64,000 bases of DNA from Synanceia verrucosa (Eukaryota; Chordata; Actinopteri; Perciformes; Synanceiidae). Location: positions 2,853,001-2,917,000 of the forward strand of contig CM056559.1 in NCBI GenBank assembly GCA_029721515.1. The letters run 5' to 3'. The notes beneath the pieces are model-generated. The model made no database searches. It was not told the DNA's origin and was given only the letters and a program-made list of their open reading frames with translations. Of this stretch, positions 54,142-64,000 are shown one piece after another (position 1 is the first letter of the stretch; every line of letters begins with the position of its first letter). The position numbers were made by a program, and so were the translations under genes.

Positions 54142-55879
54142 TTGTTTTTTCTTTATTTTCTTCCTTGCACTAAGCACCATTGGGAGCAGCGCTCCTAATA
54201 TAGTTCTAGGCACTGTCATATAACGACAATGAAGGCTTTCAATTGATTTTTGATTGATTAAATGTAAATTCTAATTAGATACACAGTTTTAATCTTTGAA
54301 GTTTTTAGGTTTTAGTAAATAGACATTTTTAGCGACTTTTCTTCATCTTTCCATCATTATTAAACAGGGAGAAATGGCTATTTAAGAAGACATTACTAAA
54401 ATAGCTGTTTCGGACAATGTCAGTGTTTAATAGCTGTGATTTCTCCATCATAAATAATATTAACTTGATTGCTGACTGGGCAGTAAAAACTCATTTGTAT
54501 TTATTTATTAGTATTCAGCCAAAGCAGATAAGTTTAGTATTTGGAAATGTACTAGTTACTATGAAGGGGAACTGAAAATAATCGGGTATATTCTGTGTTT
54601 CCTGATTCTTATTTTGACTGAGAAAACCGGAAAAAAGAACCCAATCAATACAATGTCTTGGGGCTAATTTTATGTAATGATTCATTTTTCACTTCCTTCA
54701 GAAGAAACAACAGCTATTAACATGTAACCTAGATGTTGTTATATAACTCCACAGTACAAACAGTGGTGACGGAATTAAAATGACCATTTTCTTCTTTATG
54801 TTTCACAGCTGTTCCCACTGTACACAGATCATGAGAATTTCACATATGATTATGGAAATGAGACCGACACAGACTGCGGTGAGGCCAGTGTTGGCCTGCA
54901 GGTGTTTCAAGCTGTTTTCCAGCCTGTGCTCTACAGCTTGATCTTCCTGCTGGGCATGGTGGGGAACGGCCTGATGATAACCGTCCTCCTGACACGTTGG
55001 CGTCTCCTGCGCATCACTGAGATCTACCTGTTGCACCTTGCCCTGGCTGACCTCATGCTCCTTTTCACATTTCCTCTGGATGCAGCTGACAATGTCACCA
55101 GTTGGCTGTTTGGGGAGTTTCTCTGCAAGCTGATGGGCATGGTGCAAAATATTAATCTCTACTGTGGGAGTTTGCTTCTGGCTTGCATTGGGTTTGATCG
55201 GTATTTGGCCATCGTTCATGCTATTCCCAGCATGCAAAGTCGCCGTCCAAGAACAGTGCAACTAACATGCATTTTATTATGGCTGGTCTGTTTGGCTTTA
55301 TCCATACCCAACACTGTGTTTCTTTCTGTGAGTAAAAAGGCCACAAATGACTCTTGGATCTCCTGTTATTATCATCATTATGGTATCCATGCAAACAACT
55401 GGGTTTTGACCAACAGAGTCCTGGATCATGTGTGCTTTTTCCTACCTCTGGCTGTCATGAGCTACTGTTACACTGCAGTGGTAGTTACTTTGCGCAAGAG
55501 TCAGAAAAGCCAAGCAAAGCAGGGAGCAATTCGGCTGGCTTTACTCGTCACTCTGGTCTTTTTCTTCTGTTGGTTGCCATATAATATCACATTACTGATA
55601 AAAACCATGGTAGACCTGGAAGTCATCTCGTACAACTCATGTGAATTGTATGTTATAATGGAGCCAGCTCTTGATGTGACAAGAAGCCTGGGTCTATCAC
55701 ACTGCTGCCTGAACCCTTTCTTATATGCCTTTGTTGGGGTGCGTTTTCGCAATGAACTAATACAGCTACTCAGTAAATTGGGCTGCAGACGTGTTTGCCA
55801 ACGTTTCGTCAGAGCTCCAGGTCACAGTCGATCATCCAGTTCTGATGGAGTAACAACCACAAGCACCATACTCATCTAA
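53404..55879 (+). CDS. CXCR5: CXCR5, CXC chemokine receptor 5 (two coding exons)
   Basis: This is a seven-helix G-protein-coupled receptor; in mammals it binds CXCL13 and guides B and follicular helper T cells into follicles. Exon 1 (53404-53433) encodes only MAVTNTITFE and ends at GAG|GTAAGA. Exon 2 (54809-55879) follows TTTCACAG in phase 0. The total is 366 residues (human 372). Visible features are N-glycosylation sites NFT (20) and NET (27), tyrosines beside acidic residues at 15, 23 and 25 (likely sulfated), Cys33 and Cys288 (N-terminus to third loop), Cys116 and Cys196 (conserved disulfide), DRYLAIV (140-146), CWLP (264-267) and NPFLY (312-316). SLLLACI and LGLSHCCLNP are close to human CXCR5. 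The tail is Ser/Thr-rich. The 54902 GTG-initiated frame seen alone lacks 41 N-terminal residues. Identity rests on sequence plus its place between DDX6 and BCL9L. Confidence 0.92.
53434..54808 (+). other. CXCR5: CXCR5 intron 1
   Basis: This is the 1375-bp intron between GAG|GTAAGA and TTTCACAG|CTG. It is AT-rich and contains a poly-T tract (54107-54133). No other exon is seen. Confidence 0.85.
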
Positions 55880-56115
55880 CAACCTCTCACACAAAGTCAG
55901 CTGTAATTAAAATGTTTCCACTCTACAGTATTTAATTTGTACAATAATGATGGAAAATGTATATTTTTATCAGATGCTCTGACAATATAGTACCCATTGC
56001 TACTTTGATTGCATTTAAAACCAGTTTTATTTACTCAGTTTAGAAAAAAAACGATATTGTCGGCTGGAATCTGTTTTTGCTTGTACCTCTGGTTCTGCAA
56101 ACTGAAATGAATAAA
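55880..56115 (+). other. CXCR5: CXCR5 3' UTR with polyadenylation signal
   Basis: AATAAA lies at 56110-56115, 231 bp after the stop codon, and is followed by a GT-rich stretch (TGTCCCTTTGTCAGTGTT) suitable as a downstream element. The UTR is short. Confidence 0.75.
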
Positions 56116-56685
56116 GATTTCCTATATTTACAGCAACCGTGTCCCTTTGTCAGTGTTATCAAATAACAACAATTGACACAATAACCAAAGCTAAAATCAC
56201 TGTAGAGATCGGTATTATTCTATTTTTAGACTTCTATTAAAACACTGTTATACAGAACAACTGCAAACAATCACAATTTGCATCTTATATACAGCAAGTA
56301 TATATTATATATATGTCTATATATATATAATTCCTTTTCACAACAGTTTGGTAGCTGGAGAAAATAAATCAATGATTTTAAAACAAATAGAAATTTGAGG
56401 CACTCCTCTCCTGACTGCCACTCACTGTTCCCACAACGACTAGACACATCTTTGAAATATACATATTTTACAGCATTTTAGAAAATGGCTTCAAATTTGT
56501 TATTTAACTGTGTTACAGTGCGTTTAAATATTCAATTTTTAAATCAGTTGTATCACTCCTTGTTTTTACAGTTCCTCTTTTCAAATACAATAACATTAAG
56601 GAAAAACATCAGACACAATGGGAAGGTAACCTAGTTGACCTGTTATTTTTTGTTTGTTTTTTTTTTTTTTACAGTTTATGTGTAA
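56116..56685 (-). other. BCL9L: BCL9L 3' UTR region, convergent with CXCR5
   Basis: The BCL9L stop codon is at 56686-56688. Between it and the CXCR5 poly(A) signal I find no clear minus-strand AATAAA. The nearest is at 56027-56032, inside the CXCR5 3' UTR. A TA-rich simple repeat lies at about 56288-56330 and a poly-T tract at 56655-56671. Confidence 0.5.
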
Positions 56686-59600
56686 TCAGAAAGGCATATT
56701 GGCCATACCTCCAGGGCCGTAGCCAATGGGACTGTCCAGAGACATACCCCGCTGTCTGAGAGACTGGGGGCCCATCATACCAGACTGTGGATGGGATGGG
56801 GCCATCATGGGACCCTGAGGGGACATTAGAGGACCCTGGGGGCCAAAGGGATCCCCTGGAATCGACATGCTGCGCTGCTTAGCCTGCATCATCATAATGT
56901 TTTGCTGTGCCATCAGATTGTGTGGGTGCTGCTGGGAGGACATCATGCCAGGGTATGGACTGGAGGGATGGTGGAGAAGGCTGTTTGCCATCATGGCTTG
57001 CTGTTGCTGGAGTTGCTGCTGGGGCACCATGCCTGTCCTTCCCATCATATGTCCAGGGGGGCACATGGGGCCCATGCCCCCACCAGAAACCATGCCCCTA
57101 GATCCACCCTGGGGGACGCCCATGTTTTGGCGGATTCCACTATGCGAGGGATGAGGCGGCAGCTGCTGTTCAGCCATCATGTTTTGTAGGTTCGCTAAGT
57201 GTGGGTTGGATGAAGGACCGCTGCTGTGTGGGGGACCAGAAGAAGACAGCTGTTTGAGGAGCTGCTGTGAAGTAGTTTGCTGGGCTAGTGGGCCCTGATG
57301 TGGATTCTGATGTAGCTCACTCTTGGGGAAATACTGTAGAGTGCTACTGGGCTTATCAGAAGGAATGATGCGGGAAAGATCAAACTCAGGGATCCCCGTG
57401 TGGGTGGGTCGTATGACTTCACTTAAATCGGGGCCTTCCCCCATGGGTAACGAGGCAAATGAGTCTGAGGGCTGAGAGGTGCGCTGGTGGGGATGGCCTT
57501 TTCTGAGCAGACTAAGGTGTAACTGCTGAGGTGGTAGAATATCCTCATTAGACTGAGGGAAATTATGTGACATCCCTCCGATAGGTGAATGCATGGGCCC
57601 GTGAGGTGTTGGCTGGATGCGAGGAAAGCCTGCCATCTGGTTCTGAGATATGGGTGAAACATTGCAGGGCCCCATCCCGTCAGGTGCTCCTCCTCCCATC
57701 ATGGCAGAATTCATGGCAGGCATGCCCATTTGGTTTGGGGAGGAAAGCACAGGTCCTGAGGCGTCATGGGGAAGGTGTTGCTGACCTTGGCTTACAATAC
57801 CCATGGGGCTTTGTGGATCACTGTGAGGACCAATGGAGCCTTGGGAGACAAGTATCTGGGAGGCCTGGGGGTTCCCCATGTTTCCTGATGATGAAACAAG
57901 GCGAAAAATCACACTATTAACATTTCAAAATGGACTGCCACTTTTCTCAACTGACTATACTTTTACACCTCATTATATTCTACTGCTCCCTCTCTACACA
58001 CTGCCATACTGTATAAGGTGTATAAGATGTCCTTGTTTCATACCTCCAATGCTGACACCAGATAAAAGAGGTCGATCTGGCAGCAGCTCATCATCAGAAG
58101 TGGCAATAGTTTTGATTGCATCGTGGTAGAGTGGAGTAGAACTGGGCATGGCATACTTGGACATCTGAGACATGATAAGAGATAAAGGATTCTGTGTTGG
58201 AGGGTTATCTGGAGAGGAAGTAAATGGTATGCTGGGATTCATAGAGCCTGGCTGGCTTATGGGTGTTGAGTTGGAACTCCTGGGGGGAAGTGATTGGCCT
58301 GCGAAGAACATTGAACAATCAATTAACATCAGAGCCATACAAGTAACTGCATTAATGATGATCCAATTTAACTGTGGATTCTGAATGTACCTGTCTCAGT
58401 GGAACTACTTCCTCCATTGCCCACTACCTTCCCACTGGTTGGACCACCTGGACTTGGAAGAGCCGTTTTAGGAGACGCCCACCCTGGAGAGCCCACAGCC
58501 ATGGCGGGGGACTTGAGTCGTCCAGGAGAGGCAGACGGAGAGTGCAAGCCAAGGTTGGAAGACCCCATGATCTGGGGAGACTTCATGGAAGAGGAGGAAG
58601 GGGTCCCAGCGCCAGACGCAGGGGGAAGAGTGGGGTGATGCCCTGCAGAGGGTGACTTCAGTCCTGGAGCAGAGGGGGAAGGCATAAGAGGAGATGGCTC
58701 TTGGTTGAGGGATGGAGACTTGAGCTGATGAGGACGAGGCACTGAAGGAGAGCTCAGGGGGTTAACAGTAATGGATAGGTCAGAGGGGTGCCTAGGGCCG
58801 AGGTCTACTCCCCTAAGGCCCCCAGTCATTGGCATATGACTGAGCCGTGATGTACCTCCCATTTGATTAGGACCTTGCTGGTCAGGCCCAAACAGCTCAG
58901 GGCCAGGCTGCTGAAGATAGAGCCCTTCCACCTGTCCTCCAGAGAAGGGACCATGATTGGGAAACTGGAAGGGGCCATCAGGTCCTGAAATCATTCCCTT
59001 GTTACCTCCTCTTCCATTCTGAGAGGCCCTGATTCGTGAAATGTCTCCAGGGCTAAAGATCTCACCTAAAGGCCCCCCTCCGGGAGGAACTCCTCTGAGC
59101 TTCTGAGATATCATCATCTGCTGTTGTTGCTGAACATTCATCTGTGGGTTCATGTTCATTGAGAGGTTGCTCCCCAAAGGAGAATCCACCAGGTCTCTCA
59201 TCTGAGGACCCCCTCCAGGAGAGACCACAATCTCTCGTGAACCAGGAAAGTCCATGGGATCACCTCGAATAGAGGGTGGACCCCGGCCCATTCCCAAATT
59301 TTGAAAGTCTGGGTTCCCAGGATTATCCATTATTCTTGAGCCCAGGTTTCCCTGTTGCTGCTGTTTAGCTAATCTCTCAAGTTCAAACCTGGGAAGACCT
59401 TGCATCTGCCGTTTCTCCATGAGGCGAAACATTTCCTCATGTGTTAACAAATGTTCTGGGTCACTTTGCAAGTGCTGAGGAGGCCCACCAGGGTAGCATC
59501 CATGAAAGGGACCACCACCGCTGATGTTGTTGGGCATATCATCGAGCCAAATCATCCCTGGCCTGTTGGGCCTTTGAGGTCCTAGACCCTCCACTGATAA

Positions 59601-61935
59601 AACTCCTCCTTTACCACCAGGAAACCCACCTCCCCCAGATGACCCTCTCTGCATCTGTCCCAGGAACCTTGGGCCACGGGGTCCCTCTTGGTGCATGTCA
59701 ATCATTCGTGCATTTCCAGCCATTCCTCCTCCTCCCATTATACTACCAGGACCCCACTGCTGGTCTCCAGGCTTGCTGTGGTAAGGAGGCGGAGGTCCTC
59801 TCATCATCATAGGACCTCCATGCATGCCAATCTCGGTCATCATTCTAAAGTGCTGAGGGTGTGTGGGAGGTTGCATTTCCTGTTGCCGTCTCTTCTCTTG
59901 GTAGTATTCCTCTTGAAGTTTCCTCCACGCCATTTGCTCTGGGGTCAGCCCCTCTGGTCCAAGTAAGGGACCCATGTCGACCCCAGGTGAGGACAGCTGA
60001 TGATGGGGGTGATGTGGAAGGTGAGAGTCCATCTGAGGGCTGTCAAGGGCAGGTCCAGCAAGGGACTGTGTTTGAGAAATGATGGACTGGAGGGGCTCGT
60101 CATATTTCTTCATCCCTGCCATCGGAGCCAAGGCCGATGCCAGCATGTTAACACCACTGCAATTTCCAGAGCTATCAGTACCATTGTCGCGGTCCTCAAG
60201 AATCCTCTCAGTGTTGTTGTTATTATTCAGGTTTGAGGAGTTATTACTCGCACTGTTGTTGGAGCCTCCTGCATCTCCGGGGCCGCCGCTTGCCCCACTG
60301 CGCAGAAGCAGCCTCTCTATGTCTCTCAGCGTCTGCAAGGACCGCTCTCTGTGTTCAAGCTGTTCTTTGGAAAGCCCGTCCATATTCCCTGGGCCACTCC
60401 TCTGGCCTGCATCACCCTGCAGGTGTGCAGAAAGGATGGACGGACTCCCTGAGGGAGAAACAGTGGCAACAGGAAGAGATATACCCCCTGCAACCTCCCC
60501 ATCTCCAGTTCCTGGGCCTGCAGGTGTGGCCGTGCTCCCTCCCTCTGACCTATGGGCGGCGATGTTGTTATTGCTGGAGGCTCCACCAGGTCTGGTCTGA
60601 GAAGATTCATTATCGGAGTGTCCTGCTGATGACGGTGTCCCTGCAGGATGCAACGGGCCTCCAACACCTGCAGAGGCTGGCCGTGGAGTTCCACTTTGGG
60701 ATTTAGGGGTGCCTGTAGGTGGAGAACTGCTGGAGTTTACCTTCTCAGATAGGTTAGGAAGCTTCCCTGACAGGTGGCCCTGTGGCAGACAGAAGGAAAT
60801 ATTACATATGTTTATTATAGTTACTTTTAACAGCTGTAATAGTAGTAGTATAATTGTAGTTATTATATTATATAGTATTTTATCTAATTGTTAATTTGCC
60901 AAAACAAAACATTCACTTCACTTTCTCATTACAAGCATTCACTGCAGTCACATCAACTGCTCGTGGAAACAGGAACAAAGAGGTACCTGAGACCAAAATA
61001 GCTAAACAAATTAACCTCGCCCCATACTTTGCATCTGTGGTCTTCACAGTGGAAAACACTGGGAATCACCCTTTTTTATTTTGTTTTTTTTTCACAAACT
61101 TAACATTTTGTCTGACCTGCTCCAACTTGGTGCGTGAAACATTTTGCTGGTGAAACAGGAGGATGGAGTCGGTCTGTCCTTTCGTTACTGCCTCTGCAGC
61201 ACTGTCAAATAAATACACAGACAATACAAATTACAAATTTAACTGTGCACGGCAGTTACACAATTTATTGTTGAACTGGAGAGCTAATCAGAATGAAAAA
61301 CAAAAAAGATAGGTTCGTTGCTAAGATAAATAAAATCCAAATCACCTCTACTTATGATGTGAATAATCACCTGCATGTCAGCCCTGCAAACAGTTCTCAC
61401 CTGTTAGCTAGGCTGGTTGTGAAAACATATACCACTTGCTGTGAAGGCTGGGGTGGCTCTGTTTTTAGCCCTGGTCCAACTCCACATCCCATAACTGGAC
61501 CCGTGGGTTCAGACACAGAGAGCCCTTGGATAGGACCTGCCGGAGAAATACCAACTGTTAATGAGGCAACAGTGGTATCCTGGTTTCACAACAACCCTTA
61601 TGGCAACATCTAAACACTAGATGGAGCTAAAATACATGTAAAGTTCAGTGGAAAGCAGTGTGTGTGCAGGATCTGAACATAGTTATGATTAATTAGCAGC
61701 TTTAGCCTGTTGTTTTGGGGGATTTCCAAACTAACAGTAATCAATGCAGCCTTTAAAATCATGGTCACAATGACATTATTGTTACTGAGGGCTGTGCAGT
61801 GTTCAGACTCACGATGAGTCGCAGTATGCGGCTTGTCTTCATCTTCCTCTGTGTCTGGTCCAGAGCACCATTCATCTCCACTGTAAGGCTGTTTCTTCTC
61901 CAGAACACAGCGCCGCTTACTGCGCATAACACCCT
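56686..61935 (-). CDS. BCL9L: BCL9L, beta-catenin/Pygopus co-activator (3' six coding exons; 5' end outside the window)
   Basis: BCL9-family proteins bridge nuclear beta-catenin to Pygopus in Wnt-driven transcription. Six exons join in phase: 61813-61935, 61401-61536, 61117-61201, 60779-58391, 58298-58044 and 57884-56686, about 1394 codons. HD1, the Pygopus-binding motif, is in the first (SKRRCVLEKKQPYSGDEWCS). VVYVFTTSLAN and SILLFHQQNVSR follow. HD2, the beta-catenin helix LSKEQLEHRERSLQTLRDIE, is at 60303-60374 in the 2.4-kb exon. Later conserved blocks are MSKYAMPSSTPLYHDAIKT (58044-58298) and EVIRPTHTGIPEFDLSRIIP (57319-57432). The protein is otherwise Pro/Gly/Met/Gln-rich and disordered, ending GGMANMPF. 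N-terminal exons lie beyond 64000. Synteny with CXCR5 and DDX6 favours BCL9L over its paralogue BCL9. No lesion is seen. Confidence 0.94.
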
Positions 61936-64000
61936 CTGGAGGATAATTCAAACACATACATGCAAAATAAGGTATTTTTATGGCACTATATGCATCCAGA
62001 CAGTTGAACAATCTGTGGGAAAAAAATCATGAATCCGTCTGTGCTCCTAATTGCATGTGCAAGATATCACTTTTGTTAAAAAAAAAATGTATTAACTACA
62101 GTATAAATATATTATTTTGAGAATAATTTATTTGTTCAAAAGAGGGAAATGCACAATAAACAAGATTAAAGATGAATATGACAAGATATATGACAGATTT
62201 TATTAATATTTTTTAAATCAATACATTTAAATATATTCTGTGATAATATTTGTAATGTAAATAATTTTTTTAGGTAACAGGAACAGGATATTGATTCATA
62301 TTTGATCAGACTATCTGTGACTAAAGTAACTTTATTTATCATACCTGCTCAAAGTTACCGAGCTTCAAAAGGTATTTTATCAGTTATTTGGTTTTAATCA
62401 GTCACCACTTATAACCTGAACCCACCACTGTATTTTCCAGAACCTAAAGTACTGCTGTTTTCAGTTTCAGTGTATTTTGTTTTTTTTAAATATAGGTACA
62501 GGATCAGTCTGCAGCTGCCTTGACAAATGACACCAATCACTTCCATCTCTTCATTCCTATGCAAAAAGCAAAACTGACTTTTTAAAATCAACCAGAATTA
62601 TCAAAAATATCTCAAAATCAGACTGCAATTATTTGCAGCCTTGCTCGTCTTTGTGATGGTATTCTTTTCGCAACAAAACACCACGCATGCTAATCACATC
62701 TGCAGATGTAATGTCTTGAGAAGCATGAGCTGAGCGCCTTCTCACAAGGTGTAATTATGATTTTGTGGATGCACAAGCTGCTGTGCACCAGTGGGTTTAA
62801 ACAGCTGCAAGAAATATAGCAAATACAATGTCAGGTTTGAACTCCAAACGGGGACAACATCCCCCGATTACTAGAGAAGCTCTAAAAACAAATCAGTGGA
62901 GGGATTTCAGGTTAATTACTCAACATGTTATTGACTCTGCGGCAGAAAGCTACCTTCCAAACACGATGACAAATGAGCTTGGGTAATGACAGACTCTAAA
63001 GATGAGTGAGTATACAGTAAGGAAGGAAGGAAGTGTGCAGCGACAATACAGAGAAAAGGACAGCAGAGGGAGGACTGCTACCTTTACAGAGAAGCAGTAT
63101 GAAAGAGCTGTGAGTGTTTTTGTTTACACCATTTTGTCAGAAGCATTTAATGTAACAAGAAACTAACCTGATGTTCTCAGGTTGTTAACCAGGTTTGATG
63201 TGAAGTAAAGAGGAGGGAGGCTTGTGTTTCATTTGAATGCATTTCTAGTAATTAGATCAGAGGAAATGGGACAGAAAGCAGGAGAGTGTGTGAGTATGTG
63301 GACTGGAGGTTATATGAAGAGAGATTTTTCCACCCTATCTTTCATTCTCTGTCACTCTTTGTGTTGGAACCACACCTCTGCCTCTGAGCAACGACGTGTT
63401 TTTTCTTTGTTTAAAGACGTTCAAGTCATGTACAGGAAGCCCAGATGAGTTTCACAAAAGTCACTTTGTCATCTGCAGCTGAAACGCTCACGTGAACACA
63501 CAAGCGCTCAAGTAAGCCAACGAATGCAAATCAAAAAAACTTAGTGAGCGCTGAGCCACGCGAACACAAATATTTACCAAGACGCTCTCAACAGGAACTT
63601 TTAACTCTTGCCACCCACTCACCGTCTCCGCTTTAATAACAACCTCTCTGGGCTTGCTAGGTTTTTCGCCAGCTCATGACCCGTCTCTCCCTCTGAGCAC
63701 CACAGAATGCTTTTTCATCTGAGACACGTCACCGCAGCACGGGCACAAACTCTCAGAAGCCAGGGGGAATTTCTGATGCTTCTCTGAAAGGTCAGGGCAT
63801 TTCAGCGAGAGAGAAAACAAGTTCTTCTGTCCTCTCAGTCCTTACATTCACTTCCTGCTGTGGAGGAGGTGAACACACGTAATCTGGTATTTCGGGTAAA
63901 GATTTGGCTGATAGGAAGGTAAAGGAAGTGAACTCGTGCACACTTAGAACAGAGACATGCTGTGTGTTTGTCCCAGATGCTGACACAGTTTCCACTTGTG
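61936..64000 (-). other. BCL9L: BCL9L intron upstream of the HD1 exon
   Basis: The HD1 exon begins after an ATCCTCCAG acceptor and needs one nucleotide from an upstream exon. No open frame in 61936-64000 resembles the BCL9L N-terminus, so the rest of the window is taken as intron. It includes a small GGAA run (63019-63031) and no recognised repeat. Confidence 0.6.

Noticed and set aside
54803..55261. 152-codon minus-strand open frame
   Set aside because: It is a shadow of the CXCR5 main exon.
60079..60706. Plus-strand open frames of 157-173 codons
   Set aside because: They are antisense shadows of the long, GC-rich BCL9L exon.
63792..63995. BCL9L N-terminal exon candidate
   Set aside because: The translated frame shows no resemblance to the family's N-terminus and has no convincing acceptor-donor pair in phase.

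Overview
This window is vertebrate genomic DNA, most likely from a teleost fish and probably a percomorph. The evidence is the fish-like protein sequences, the short introns in the compact genes, and the repeats: a tRNA-derived SINE with an LINE2-type tail, decayed CR1/Rex-type LINE fragments, piggyBac-type MITEs with TTAA ends, and foldback MITEs beginning CAGGGTTCCCA.

Layout. Positions 1-4745 hold a degenerate satellite and the 5' end of an unrecognised minus-strand gene, which has a promoter, a non-coding first exon and two short coding exons and runs off the left edge. Positions about 4.75-37.9 kb form a gene-poor stretch in which I can support only repeats: a SINE, four piggyBac-like MITEs, four foldback MITEs, two broken LINEs, microsatellites and tandem copies of a dispersed repeat. 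Positions 37.9-42.7 kb on the minus strand hold exon-by-exon remains of a trehalase gene (TREH) with stop codons, frameshifts and lost signature motifs. It looks like a unitary pseudogene, and I consider it the most interesting observation here.

Positions 43.07-52.5 kb (minus) hold DDX6, a complete 12-coding-exon RNA helicase gene of 484 codons with a long inferred 3' UTR. Positions 53.4-56.1 kb (plus) hold CXCR5, a chemokine receptor whose 10-codon first exon lies 1.4 kb upstream of the main exon. From 56.7 kb to beyond the right edge (minus) lies BCL9L, a beta-catenin/Pygopus co-activator, with six coding exons visible and the N-terminal exons outside the window.

The order TREH-DDX6-CXCR5-BCL9L, with the same relative strands, is the gene order of human 11q23.3. 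The fish names therefore rest on both sequence and synteny. DDX6 and CXCR5 are divergent and about 0.9 kb apart. CXCR5 and BCL9L are convergent with closely spaced or overlapping 3' UTRs. The genes do not form one pathway: DDX6 acts in mRNA decay and repression, CXCR5 in B-cell homing and BCL9L in Wnt transcription. I found no previously undescribed functional system. The novel content is the trehalase loss and several repeat structures.
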